37,654 nt of DNA from Candidatus Bathyarchaeota archaeon RBG_16_48_13 (GTDB lineage Archaea > Thermoproteota > Bathyarchaeia > RBG-16-48-13): positions 1-37,654 of the forward strand of contig MEZH01000013.1 in assembly GCA_001775995.1 (NCBI GenBank), in the 5' to 3' direction. The notes below the pieces were generated by a model. The model had not been told where the DNA came from. It did no database searches and worked only from the letters and a program-made list of their open reading frames with translations. Shown here piece after piece: positions 24,877 to 33,255 of the stretch (positions within the stretch are counted from its first letter, which is position 1; every line of letters starts with the position of its first letter). The position numbers and the translations under genes were made by a program.

Positions 24877-25178
24877 CCTTTGAACTTTCTCAGCTCATAG
24901 ACATCCAAACGCTTCTTGTGTTGGAACATCAGTATTGCGATCGAAACCATTATTCCCACATCGGCAACCGCGATGCCAATGGCCAGCAGTGCTATAACCC
25001 CTCCGGCTGCAGGGGAAGTTGACGATGAGGCGAGGGTAAGAAGCATGAGCACAGCAGCATTGAAATTGATCTCCGCGGACAAGAGCATCCGAAGCATATT
25101 CCTCTTTGTGATTATCCCGTATAGACCGATCCCAAACATGGCAGCTGATAGTCCCAACAATATGTATATTTCTTCCAT
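24873..25178 (-). CDS. nuoK: Complex I membrane subunit K
   Basis: The protein has 101 residues and three helices. The ATG at 25178 overlaps the nuoJ stop by one base; the track's TTG at 25181 is unnecessary. The conserved helix-2 acid is kept (LLSAEINFNAAVLML), while the helix-3 acid is Asp rather than Glu (IAVADVGIMVSI). Both positions lie on the ion path joining the quinone end to the pumps. Confidence 0.93.
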   Translation of the reverse strand: MEEIYILLGLSAAMFGIGLYGIITKRNMLRMLLSAEINFNAAVLMLLTLASSSTSPAAGGVIALLAIGIAVADVGIMVSIAILMFQHKKRLDVYELRKFKG

Positions 25179-25675
25179 CAAATCTCTTCCCGTCTAGCCA
25201 GTGTTATGGCTTCAATTAGTGTCGTGACCAAGGTCAACGCTGCGACAACTAACGCGAACCAGTATTTCTGAGTCAATAAACTCGCGAGCTCACGATAGCT
25301 AATGTTGATTGGTGCCAAGGTCTTCCCGAAATATTCACCGAATATTACTAGAAGTAGAAGAAACGTCAACAACACAGAGACGGCAGCGATGATCCTGAGC
25401 GGGCGTTCAATCAAAGGGGTCTCCTCGAACATAGTTATGGAGAAGAGAATGAATACAACGGCTGCGCCTATATACACTGCCACGTGAAAGATTGCCACAA
25501 ATGTGAATCCTAATAGTGCGAAAATGGACGCGATAGATATGCCCATAATCCCCAGAAAGAATGCTGAGTAGACCAAAGATTTGTGCTCAACTACGATGAG
25601 CGAAGACAACAAAGTCACTGCAGCCAGCACGACAAGGATCATAAGGCTGGGATCGAAAAGTTCAACAGGACTCAT
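25178..25675 (-). CDS. nuoJ: Complex I membrane subunit J
   Basis: I start at ATG 25675 (MSPVELFDPS), behind GAGGT, rather than the track's 25729. The protein has 165 residues and five helices, with the typical AIFHVAVYIGAAVVFILFSI segment of TM3. It overlaps the nuoI 3' end by 14 nt, indicating translational coupling. Confidence 0.92.
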   Translation of the reverse strand: MSPVELFDPSLMILVVLAAVTLLSSLIVVEHKSLVYSAFFLGIMGISIASIFALLGFTFVAIFHVAVYIGAAVVFILFSITMFEETPLIERPLRIIAAVSVLLTFLLLLVIFGEYFGKTLAPINISYRELASLLTQKYWFALVVAALTLVTTLIEAITLARREEI

Positions 25676-26135
25676 ATCTGAGACCTCTTTTCTCGTCAAA
25701 TAGGGGTTTAACCCTCGGCTTATCCTCAATGACTGGATCTTTACTGAAATCTTCTGGTTTCAATACCTGCTCACCAAGAGTGTAGCATGCTGCATCGTGA
25801 GAACCAGACATTTCGAGAGCGTCAACAGGGCAAATATCAACGCAGAACCCGCAGAATATACATCTTTGGTATGTTATTCCGGGATATTTTCTGACATCAA
25901 CTTTGACCATTTTTAATGCGTTTGACGGACAAATGCGGGCGCATAATGTGCAGCTTATGCATATGTCGATGCGAAGCTTTAACATTCCTCTGTAATTCGG
26001 TCCAAGGTCTTGAAGAACCTCAGGGTATAGTACGGTCATTCGAGGTTTGAAGATGTGCTCTATTCCAGACCTGATTGCTTGCATGTGTCCTGTCAGGCCA
26101 AGCAGCTTCCCCGCTCTACGATCTTTGGGTTTCAT
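25662..26135 (-). CDS. nuoI: Complex I 2x[4Fe-4S] subunit I
   Basis: The start is ATG 26135 (MKPKDRRAGK), two bases after the nuoH stop; the track's longer N-terminus runs inside nuoH and is spurious. The protein has 157 residues. Two cluster motifs are clear: CISCTLCARICP and CIFCGFCVDICP. It passes electrons to the cluster in NuoB. With no nuoEFG in the locus, NuoI is probably near the electron entry point and may take electrons from ferredoxin. Confidence 0.95.
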   Translation of the reverse strand: MKPKDRRAGKLLGLTGHMQAIRSGIEHIFKPRMTVLYPEVLQDLGPNYRGMLKLRIDICISCTLCARICPSNALKMVKVDVRKYPGITYQRCIFCGFCVDICPVDALEMSGSHDAACYTLGEQVLKPEDFSKDPVIEDKPRVKPLFDEKRGLRYESC

Positions 26136-26137
26136 AA

Positions 26138-27154
26138 CTAGAACCCCAGCACCCACACAATGCCGAGTGAGAGAGCCACAGACGCCACAGACAATACGAA
26201 GAGGGTGTGCCATCCCAGTTTCAGCACTTGGTCTATACGGAATCTTGGGTATATGCTCCTCATGAATACGCATAAGCCCATCACAAGGAGACCTTTGACA
26301 AAAACGGCCACTCCCGGAAGAATTGGATTCAAGGTCAAGGGCCAAATAAGAGGATTCCAGCCCCCCAAAAAGACCTCGGCGAAGAACAAGCTTAGGACGC
26401 TCAGTTTTGCGTACGATGCCCCAAGACAGAGCACGAAAATTATGCCGCTGTACTCGGTGTACGGTCCAATCACTAGTTCGCTCTCGGCCTCGGCAACGTC
26501 GAAGGGAAAACGCGCCGTCGTCATGAGCATCGCAACAAAAAACGTTATGGCCGCCAATGGGTTGAGCGCGATCCCCCAGAGACCAGATGATTGTCTTCCC
26601 ACGACTTGTACCAGATCTAGGGTGTCGTATGCTACGGCCATAGCCAAAATGGAAACAAACATCGGAATCTCATAAGCCATCATTAGGTAACCGTCTCGCA
26701 GGCTTCCGATGAAGGAGAACTTGTTGTTGCTTGACCAGCCCAGGAGAAGCATGAATATTGGAGTTATCGTCAGCAGCGCCAGGACCAGGAGAAGACTCAA
26801 ATCGCTGAAAAAAGCGGCGTAGCTGTTGCTTAGTGGAATGGCTACCACCGGCAACATAGATAGCGTGAACAAGAAAATTGGAGAAAGGATGAATGCTTTT
26901 TTATCAGATCCCTTCGGAATAATGATCTCGGTGAAGAGAAACTTCAGCAGATCCGCTACTAATTGAGGTAGGCCTCCCAATGATTTCAAAACGTATAGGG
27001 GCCCATACCTCAACTGAACTTTAGCTGTGAGCTTTCTCTCGAACCATGCAATGAATATGATGACAAGGAATGTTGTCAGAAGCCCAGGAAAAATAAGGGG
27101 GATGATGATCGTGGGGGACAGTAATATCTGCAGCAACTGCTCAACAACATTCAT
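26138..27154 (-). CDS. nuoH: Complex I membrane subunit H
   Basis: The protein has 338 residues and eight helices. Family motifs are IAWFERKLTAKVQLRYGP, the acidic loop RFPFDVAEAESELVIGPYTEYSG and a late RIDQVLKLGW. NuoH forms the membrane part of the quinone chamber and the start of the ion path. The ATG lies 3 nt after the nuoD stop. Confidence 0.96.
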   Translation of the reverse strand: MNVVEQLLQILLSPTIIIPLIFPGLLTTFLVIIFIAWFERKLTAKVQLRYGPLYVLKSLGGLPQLVADLLKFLFTEIIIPKGSDKKAFILSPIFLFTLSMLPVVAIPLSNSYAAFFSDLSLLLVLALLTITPIFMLLLGWSSNNKFSFIGSLRDGYLMMAYEIPMFVSILAMAVAYDTLDLVQVVGRQSSGLWGIALNPLAAITFFVAMLMTTARFPFDVAEAESELVIGPYTEYSGIIFVLCLGASYAKLSVLSLFFAEVFLGGWNPLIWPLTLNPILPGVAVFVKGLLVMGLCVFMRSIYPRFRIDQVLKLGWHTLFVLSVASVALSLGIVWVLGF

Positions 27155-27157
27155 GAT

Positions 27158-28318
27158 TTATCTGTCAGCCTCCGGTGGAAAGTAGTCTAGACTACCGTAA
27201 ACGGCTGGGATATCAGCCAATTTCTGGCCCAGCAGTGCGTGTTTGAAGGCTATCAAGTTCTTGAACGAGGGCGTCACGATCCTGAATCTATAAGGGTGAG
27301 TCGAACCATCGCTCACTAAATAGTGGAAGAGTTCGCCTCGGCTCGCTTCGACGCGTGAAACTGCCTCACCTTTTGAGGGCTTTAGCCCAGAAAACAGAGC
27401 AGGAAATTTCACTGAACTCCTCTTTTCAAACCGTGTTCTTGAAGGTACAAGATCCAAATATCTGTCTGCAAGGATCGAGCCGTCAGGTATTTTGCCCAGG
27501 ATTTGCCTTATCATGCTGATGCTTTGTTCGATTTCGCCTATTCTTACCAGAAGTCGAGCATGGGCGTCGCCTTCATCTCTGACTACTACCTCAAAGTCCA
27601 AGTCAGGGTAGATGCAGTAGGGCTCAATTTTCCTTACATCGTAAGCAATGCCGGAAGCTCTGAGGTTCGGACCGACTACCCCGATTCTAGCCGCATCAAT
27701 CCTATTGATGACTCCAACTCCTTTCAGGCGAGCCAATGTCACTGGATTGTGGACGAAGATGCGGTCATAGTCTTTGAGCCTTCTCTCCATGTAACTGAGG
27801 GCCTTCAGGGCGTCATTCCTGAAGTCTTGAGGCAGGTCTCTTCTGACGCCACCAGGTATGATATATGAATAGCTGAGTCTGGCCCCAGTAAGGCGTTGAG
27901 CTAGCTCTATGAATGGCTCCCTGTCCCCAAATGCCCACATCAGCATGGTGGTGGAGCCGATCATATTCCCGTGAATGCCCATTCCGTAGAGGTGACTATG
28001 AATTCTGTTGATCTCGGCCAACAATATCCTCAAGTATTGTGCACGAAGTGGCGCATCTATTCCGAGCAGTCTTTCTAATGCTAGGACGTAACCTAGATTG
28101 TGATTGGCTGTATCAGGCAACGAAGTCCTTTCCACTAATGGTATGATTTGCACGTAAGTCTTAGTTTCGGCTATCTTCTCTACAGCTCGATGCACGTAGC
28201 CGATATTTGGCTCGAAATTGAGGATAACGTCTCCATCCATCTCGGCGACAAGCCTCATATGCCCAGAGCCGGGGTGTTGAGGCCCAATTAGGAGTTCTAA
28301 GGTTTGCTCTTCACTCAT
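27158..28318 (-). CDS. nuoD: Complex I quinone-site subunit D
   Basis: The protein has 386 residues, separate from NuoC. It begins with GPQHPGSGHMRLV, a variant of the usual GPQHPATHGVLR, and the segment PLVERTSLPDTANHNLGYVL replaces the DRxDY stretch whose Tyr contacts quinone in characterised enzymes. The C-terminus keeps DIPAVYGSLDYFPPEADR. These variants match my recollection of thaumarchaeal NuoD. The ATG overlaps the nuoC stop by four bases. With NuoB it forms the site where quinone is reduced. Confidence 0.95.
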   Translation of the reverse strand: MSEEQTLELLIGPQHPGSGHMRLVAEMDGDVILNFEPNIGYVHRAVEKIAETKTYVQIIPLVERTSLPDTANHNLGYVLALERLLGIDAPLRAQYLRILLAEINRIHSHLYGMGIHGNMIGSTTMLMWAFGDREPFIELAQRLTGARLSYSYIIPGGVRRDLPQDFRNDALKALSYMERRLKDYDRIFVHNPVTLARLKGVGVINRIDAARIGVVGPNLRASGIAYDVRKIEPYCIYPDLDFEVVVRDEGDAHARLLVRIGEIEQSISMIRQILGKIPDGSILADRYLDLVPSRTRFEKRSSVKFPALFSGLKPSKGEAVSRVEASRGELFHYLVSDGSTHPYRFRIVTPSFKNLIAFKHALLGQKLADIPAVYGSLDYFPPEADR

Positions 28319-28752
28319 GCGTCTATTCCTTCGGTCCTTATCGTGTAGCTCTTCCTGAGTGGTGGCTCGCCTTCGAAGTCCTCCGGAAGCAGGAGTCTTG
28401 CCATCGCTTCACGTCCTCCGAAGTTTATTCCCATGAGGTCCGTGGTCTCTCTTTCGAGAAACTCAATACTTGGCCAAACGGCGACCAGCGTGTGGATATT
28501 GGGCTCCTGACGACTGACCGTAGTTCTGATTTCAAGGATGGTCTTCGCCAACTCCAAGTCTTCAAATGACGAAACATGATAGATGACATCTATTCTGTTC
28601 TCTTCTGGGTAATCTGTGGCGGTAACCGATATCACATGATCAAATTTCAAGTTTTTCAGCAGGTGGGCTGTTTCCAATATCTTTGAGGCGTCAACCGTGA
28701 TCGATAACCCATTCTGTTTCGTTAAGAGGACCCTTGTCACAATGCCCTTCAA
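28315..28752 (-). CDS. nuoC: Complex I subunit C
   Basis: The protein has 145 residues from TTG 28752. The 30-kDa subunit signature FLERETTDLMGINFGG and the DYPEENRIDVIYHVSS region are clear. The frame stays open upstream to within nuoB with no ATG/GTG/TTG, and the helix usually found at the N-terminus (LKTEELSGLISDKL) lies there, so a rare start (such as CTG at 28791) is possible and the annotated N-terminus may be short by about 13 residues. Confidence 0.9.
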   Translation of the reverse strand: MKGIVTRVLLTKQNGLSITVDASKILETAHLLKNLKFDHVISVTATDYPEENRIDVIYHVSSFEDLELAKTILEIRTTVSRQEPNIHTLVAVWPSIEFLERETTDLMGINFGGREAMARLLLPEDFEGEPPLRKSYTIRTEGIDA

Positions 28753-28780
28753 CTTGTCAGAGATCAGGCCAGAAAGTTCT

Positions 28781-29269
28781 TCAGTTTTCAGGGTGAGGTG
28801 TCACCTTTTTTCTAATTTTTTCTTGCTCCATCGTCAATGATTTCAGAATTGCCTCAGGCCTTGGAGGGCATCCAGGTATGTAAACATCAACGGGGAGTAT
28901 TTCATGAGGTCTGACTATGTTGTAGCTGTTCCAGAAAATCCCGCCATCGATGGCACATGCACCCATAGCAAAAACGAACTTGGGCTCAGGCATCTGTTCG
29001 TAAACAATCTTTGCCGCTTCAGCCATTTTCTTGGTTACAGTTCCTTCTATGAAAAGAACATTGCATTGGCGCGTCCCCACGAAGGGCAGGAAGCCGTATC
29101 TTTCGGCATCGTATCTTGGGCAGAAACTTGCCGCAAATTCTGACCCACAGCAAGCCGTAGTGAAGTGCACTGGCCAAAGAGAGAATGATGTCCCCCAATC
29201 TTTGAGGGAACTCAAAATCTTTTGTCGGGCTAACGCCCTCGACAATCTTCTTATGACCGCATCGAACAT
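28781..29269 (-). CDS. nuoB: Complex I [4Fe-4S] N2 subunit B
   Basis: I start at ATG 29269 (MFDAVIRRLS), two bases after the nuoA stop; the GTG at 29302 lies inside nuoA. The protein has 162 residues. All four N2 cysteines are present: the CC pair in TACCGSEF, then MGACAIDGG and IPGCPPRPE. It is the last cluster before quinone. Confidence 0.95.
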   Translation of the reverse strand: MFDAVIRRLSRALARQKILSSLKDWGTSFSLWPVHFTTACCGSEFAASFCPRYDAERYGFLPFVGTRQCNVLFIEGTVTKKMAEAAKIVYEQMPEPKFVFAMGACAIDGGIFWNSYNIVRPHEILPVDVYIPGCPPRPEAILKSLTMEQEKIRKKVTPHPEN

Positions 29270-29271
29270 GT

Positions 29272-29673
29272 TCAGCGTTCCTTTCTTTCCTTGATTTTCC
29301 ACAGCTCAATCCTATTCGCCGCATCCAAACCAAAAACTAGGGGGGGAGCGAGCATGAGCATGATCAATACGAAGAGTTGGACGACGCTATAGTACATCTC
29401 GTGCGTTTCCATCAAGAGAAGAAACAAATAGAAGAAAATGGGCTCAACGGTGAGAAAAACCACCAAGTAGGCATAGTATTGCATGGTGAACCAACCTCTC
29501 CCTCTTTTGGAGGGGGGGTTACCCGCTTCAAACCTCGCCTCCTTTATGGTCGAGTGTTTTGGAGGGGCAACGAGTCGGCTTATGGCGTAGCTCAGCAAGC
29601 CGGCACCCAAGCCACCGGACAGAGCCAAGAGAAAGGTGACCAAAGCATTATAGTCCAACGCGAGTTGACTCAC
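29272..29673 (-). CDS. nuoA: Complex I membrane subunit A
   Basis: The track start at 29748 lies inside the upstream gene. I prefer GTG 29673, which follows GGGGGC at good spacing and 29 nt of intergenic DNA, giving 133 residues. There are three helices with the family loop KEARFEAGNPPSKRGRGWFTMQYYAY (a variant of the usual YECG..P) and VEPIFFYLFLLL. It is the first structural gene of the nuo operon. The upstream bases ATATTTATG could be a weak extra promoter. Confidence 0.85.
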   Translation of the reverse strand: MSQLALDYNALVTFLLALSGGLGAGLLSYAISRLVAPPKHSTIKEARFEAGNPPSKRGRGWFTMQYYAYLVVFLTVEPIFFYLFLLLMETHEMYYSVVQLFVLIMLMLAPPLVFGLDAANRIELWKIKERKER

Positions 29674-29702
29674 AAATTGCCCCCATAAATATCTCGAATA
29701 GG

Positions 29703-30611
29703 TCAGAGAACTCCCTTGTATACCCGCACCGCCGGGCAACCCATGCATTGACCCTCAATGAATTGGACGCATTCAGCACATTTTCTACCACATGGTGCTA
29801 TATCTTCCTTCGCAGGGAAGACCCTTATATGGAATGCATCAGTCACGAGCGGCGGCTCAGAGCTGTGAACCGAGACGAGTTCTGTATCTTTGATGCCCTT
29901 AAAACTCTCAACGGTCGAGTTCAGGGTGCTCTGATCTTCGCCCCAGAGGAGAGTGAGTATGTTTGCTTTGTCAGTAGGCTTCAAGATCATCAGCACACGC
30001 GGGCAACTGAGCAGCATTTTCTCCAGTTTTTGGCGCGCATCAGAGTTCTTGCTCTCGAACGCTGCCAAAGTTGTCTTCATGCCCAGTTCGCTAAGGTTGA
30101 TCCCTGGCTTCAAGGAAAGGATCTTTCCGCTTACTAGACGATTCAATTTTGCTATTACGGTTGGTCGAGAGGACCCGATTTCCCTTGAAATTTGGAGGAC
30201 GGGCTTCCTGGAATCTCTTCGAAGTGCTTCAATGATCTTGAGGTCGATGGCATCTAGTTTCGTGGCACGACCCGGGACACTTGCATGAATTGTTCCATGC
30301 AATTTAGCATATTGAAGGGCTTCGTTCAACGAATAATCCGTTCTTTCGAGCTTGAGTCCTACCTTGGAGAAAAGCAAGGCTGCTATTAGATTTTCAATTT
30401 TAGTCGAGCCGACTCCGAAAATCGTTCTCAGTTCGTCGCTGATAGCTCTCTGGTTATTTTCGATTTCGTCACGGCGCAGAAGATTCTTTCCTTCGATGTG
30501 AACCAGGAAACTTTCTGCCGTCTTCTCATCGAGCATGATGTTCAAAGCCTCTCGAATGGAATCCAACACAAGTCCATCGAAGGTTTTGACCAGTTTTGAA
30601 GTGGTCTTCAT
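29703..30611 (-). CDS. Lrp/AsnC-like regulator with N-terminal helical domain and Cys-rich tail
   Basis: The protein has 302 residues in three parts. Residues 1-115 are helical (KTFDGLVLDSIREALNIML, IFGVGSTKIENLIAALLF) and resemble the NitrOD5-type domains of Thaumarchaeota. Residues about 120-260 are an AsnC-style winged helix (DAIDLKIIEALRRDSRKPV, REIGSSRPTVIAKLNRLV) plus a ligand-type domain. The C-terminus has five cysteines, CGRKCAEC...GQCMGCP, like the DUF3795 motif, and could bind zinc or an Fe-S cluster. It is directly upstream of nuoA and overlaps the preceding gene by four bases, so it probably controls this locus in response to a metal or redox signal. Confidence 0.75.
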   Translation of the reverse strand: MKTTSKLVKTFDGLVLDSIREALNIMLDEKTAESFLVHIEGKNLLRRDEIENNQRAISDELRTIFGVGSTKIENLIAALLFSKVGLKLERTDYSLNEALQYAKLHGTIHASVPGRATKLDAIDLKIIEALRRDSRKPVLQISREIGSSRPTVIAKLNRLVSGKILSLKPGINLSELGMKTTLAAFESKNSDARQKLEKMLLSCPRVLMILKPTDKANILTLLWGEDQSTLNSTVESFKGIKDTELVSVHSSEPPLVTDAFHIRVFPAKEDIAPCGRKCAECVQFIEGQCMGCPAVRVYKGVL

Positions 30612-31096
30612 TTCGAATCCCTTGAGATTCTCTTGAGGGCGCTGATTCTTTTCTTGTATTCTTCAGCCGAGATCAGGTCCATTTGGGTAACGGTCCCGTC
30701 GGACTCGTAGACTGATGGATAGACGTAGATCTTCATGTCGGGGCTCTTCCGATAGAGTGCTGCGCCGATGGCTAGGGCAATCGGACACGGTAGATCGATT
30801 CCTTTTATCTTGGAATGCACTCCGTGTTCTCCGCCAGCGAAGAGACACTTTCTGATTATGAAACTGTACTTGTTGCCATTCTTTTTGAGCTCTAGCCCCT
30901 TGTAGAGACCTGTTCTCTCAAGCTCAATCAGCAAATCCCTCACATCTTTTTGACCGAAATGCTCGAAATAGCTTTCAACTGTGTTATTGATGCCCTTGAT
31001 GGCCATCTCGTGAACATCGAAGAAGTTTCTCTCCTTCTTCAACGCTTGAAAAGTTCCGAAATAGACGCCGTGCAGAGCGCACGCCAAGGTACGCAT
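30608..31096 (-). CDS. Uncharacterised protein coupled to the nuo regulator
   Basis: I start at ATG 31096 (MRTLACALHG), giving 162 residues; the track's 56 extra N-terminal residues are low-complexity and unconvincing. I do not recognise the family. The N-terminal half is helical (FDVHEMAIKGINNTVESYFE), followed by a beta-rich half with KCLFAGGEHGVH and DLPCPIALAIGAALYR, whose two cysteines and layout recall V4R or MetOD-type ligand-sensing domains. Its stop overlaps the start of the Lrp/AsnC-like gene (ATGA), so the two proteins are made together and may form a sensor-regulator pair. Confidence 0.65.
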   Translation of the reverse strand: MRTLACALHGVYFGTFQALKKERNFFDVHEMAIKGINNTVESYFEHFGQKDVRDLLIELERTGLYKGLELKKNGNKYSFIIRKCLFAGGEHGVHSKIKGIDLPCPIALAIGAALYRKSPDMKIYVYPSVYESDGTVTQMDLISAEEYKKRISALKRISRDSK

Positions 31097-31162
31097 ATTC
31101 TCTAATTCTTCCTTTCCGGTCGTGCTGTCCTGTCCCCCAAGGGAATATGCGCATCGAGGACC

Positions 31163-31170
31163 CTTATTAG
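31163..31170 (-). promoter_or_regulatory. Possible TATA box for the regulator-nuo operon
   Basis: The minus strand reads CTAATAAG about 70 nt before ATG 31096, leaving a leader of about 45 nt with a GGAAAGGAAG stretch. Confidence 0.35.
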
Positions 31171-31291
31171 CATTTTGTAAAGGGAAAGGGATGAAAGGAC
31201 ATTGTGGCGCGGTCCAAAGCGTCTCCACCCTTCCATGCTGACGAGTGAATGCATGCGAACCCATGCAAAGTGTAAACCACCTATCGATAAG

Positions 31292-31300
31292 TTTAATTAT
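31292..31300 (+). promoter_or_regulatory. TATA box for the GGPPS-menA operon
   Basis: The box tttaattat is centred about 35 nt before ATG 31331, which predicts a leader of about 10 nt. Confidence 0.55.
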
Positions 31301-31330
31301 TGAAGGAATTCATCTTACTTGGGCGACGAA

Positions 31331-32311
31331 ATGTTAGAGAAGCCTGCAAATGCGTTGCCAACGGCGGATATTTTGGGGCTACGAAGCCTAGTCAACCGCC
31401 ACATGAAAGGTCTCCTATCTTCCATCGGACACCTGAGTCTTAGTCCTCAACTTGATTATTGTCTCCTCTCACCTGGAAAGAGACTCAGACCCTTAATAGT
31501 CCTCCTTTCGACCTATGCCGTTGGAGGCGATTTGGAAAAATCTCTACCGCTTGCGCTTTCCATCGAGGCGCTGCACACGGCCACGTTGGTCCATGATGAC
31601 GCCATAGATCGTGATCAAGATCGGAGAGGCGTTCCCACGGTTCACACTAGGTGGGGTGTTGGCGATGCCATACTTGTTGGTGATTCTCTGATCTCTCTTT
31701 CCATAAGTTTGGCCGCGGACTACGGCCGAGAGATAGTGAAAATCATCGCTAACACAGGTTTGGAACTCTCCGATGGAGAACATGCCGAGGCATCATCACA
31801 GTTGAAAATATCCACTGAAAATCAATACTACGCAAGAATCCGAGGTAAATCTGCAGCCCTTTTCAGGGCCGCGGCCAGAGTCGGGGCGTTGGCGGGGGGC
31901 GGTAACGGGCGTGAAGTCGACGCCTTGGGAGAATTCGGCGAGAGATTCGGCTTAGCCTATCAGATCAGGGACGACATTCAAGACCTGATGGAGAAGGGAA
32001 GTGAGATGCCCCGAGACCTGCGGAATAAAGTCCCCACGTTGCCGATCCTTCATTTGTATCGTAATGGAGACGCCGGGGTCAGGAGGCTTCTGGACAGGGG
32101 CTTCACTGAGGGCTTTTCGATTGCAGAAGCTCGCCAAATAGTGGTCGAACTCGAATCGAGTGGTTCGATTCTCTATTGCGAGCAAAAAATCGAGGAAAAT
32201 CTCGGAGCGGCCCTGAGAGCGTTGGCCGAGATCAGGTTCGCCAAGGCAAAGAATCTCCTAACTGAGTTGTTTGAGGTCGCTATTCCACATGTGGGGATGC
32301 AACCGCCATGA
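31331..32311 (+). CDS. Geranylgeranyl diphosphate synthase-type polyprenyl synthase
   Basis: I start at ATG 31331; the track's TTG at 31319 sits at the predicted transcription start. The protein has 326 residues. The two Asp-rich motifs HDDAIDRDQDRRG and IRDDIQDL are the Mg-diphosphate sites; GKRLRP is the substrate-binding stretch. In archaea this family makes C20 or longer prenyl diphosphates for lipids and quinones. Chain length is set by residues just before the first motif (ALSIEALHTATLV), which I cannot translate into a length with certainty. It overlaps the prenyltransferase gene by four bases, pointing to quinone side-chain supply. Confidence 0.93.
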   Translation: MLEKPANALPTADILGLRSLVNRHMKGLLSSIGHLSLSPQLDYCLLSPGKRLRPLIVLLSTYAVGGDLEKSLPLALSIEALHTATLVHDDAIDRDQDRRGVPTVHTRWGVGDAILVGDSLISLSISLAADYGREIVKIIANTGLELSDGEHAEASSQLKISTENQYYARIRGKSAALFRAAARVGALAGGGNGREVDALGEFGERFGLAYQIRDDIQDLMEKGSEMPRDLRNKVPTLPILHLYRNGDAGVRRLLDRGFTEGFSIAEARQIVVELESSGSILYCEQKIEENLGAALRALAEIRFAKAKNLLTELFEVAIPHVGMQPP

Positions 32312-33255
32312 AGCCGATTCACGGATTTGCGCCGTCCAGTCTGAAGGTCAAGATCCCCTTGTTGCTGGCTGAGTTGCGGGCACCATTTCTAACCGCAAGC
32401 CTGGCTTCCGTGTTCTTAGGAACGGCGATGGCTTGGGTGTCCTGGAAGAATATTGATCCAATATTCTTGCTGCTGACCCTGGCCGGAACGTTTTGTCTTC
32501 ACTCGAGTGCGAATGTGATCAACGATTATTTCGACTACAAGAGTGGCTGTGACGGGCTCAACAGAGATTCTATTCCCCCATTTACCGGAGGAAGTGGCCT
32601 CCTTGTCAGCGGCGCCCTGCGCCCGAATGAGGTGCTTGCGCTCGCTTCGAGCCTATTCCTGACAGCAGGGGCAATTGGCCTTTACCTCGCAATGATCAGA
32701 GGGTGGATCATCCTAGTCCTAGTCGCCGTCGCCGTTCTTTCCGGATATTTCTACACGACTCACCTCGCAACCAGAGGTGTTGGAGAGCTCGTCGTAGGTC
32801 TTTGCTTCGGTCCGCTTCTTGCATTCGGAACATATTATGTCCAGACCAACTCCTTCGCGCTGGGACCTCTGTTAGCGGGTTTGCCGCTGGGCCTACTTGT
32901 GGCAGCCATACTTTGGATAAACGAAATACCTGATTACAGAGCTGACAGCCTAGTAGGGAAGAACACGGCCGTCGTCAGGCTCGGGAAAAGAAGAGCTGCT
33001 CAAGTTTACGTATGCATTGTCGGCCTCGCGTACGCGATCATCGGGTTCGGCATCCTAGCCCGTGTCCTCCCGGTAACATCAGCTCTAACCTTCTTGTCAC
33101 TCCCCTTGGCACTCAAAGCCGCGAGAATAGCGAACACTAGTTATGATTCGAAGGAGTTGAGACCCGCAAATGGACTCACCATTTCGACGCACCTCGTCGT
33201 TGGAATCCTCTTGACAACTGGATACATCCTGCTGCCTCTTCTCCCTGCCATCTAG
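32308..33255 (+). CDS. menA: UbiA-family prenyltransferase, MenA type
   Basis: The protein has 315 residues and about eight helices. The first Asp motif is NVINDYFDYKSGCDGLNRDS, followed by PFTGGSGLLVSGALRP. The FTGGSG element is typical of the MenA (1,4-dihydroxy-2-naphthoate prenyltransferase) branch rather than of the archaeal lipid enzyme DGGGP synthase. The second Asp motif is NEIPDYRADSLVGKNT. It would attach the prenyl chain made by the preceding enzyme to a quinone head group. Being divergent from the nuo operon fits a role in making its quinone. The exact aromatic acceptor is not proven. Confidence 0.88.
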   Translation: MKPIHGFAPSSLKVKIPLLLAELRAPFLTASLASVFLGTAMAWVSWKNIDPIFLLLTLAGTFCLHSSANVINDYFDYKSGCDGLNRDSIPPFTGGSGLLVSGALRPNEVLALASSLFLTAGAIGLYLAMIRGWIILVLVAVAVLSGYFYTTHLATRGVGELVVGLCFGPLLAFGTYYVQTNSFALGPLLAGLPLGLLVAAILWINEIPDYRADSLVGKNTAVVRLGKRRAAQVYVCIVGLAYAIIGFGILARVLPVTSALTFLSLPLALKAARIANTSYDSKELRPANGLTISTHLVVGILLTTGYILLPLLPAI

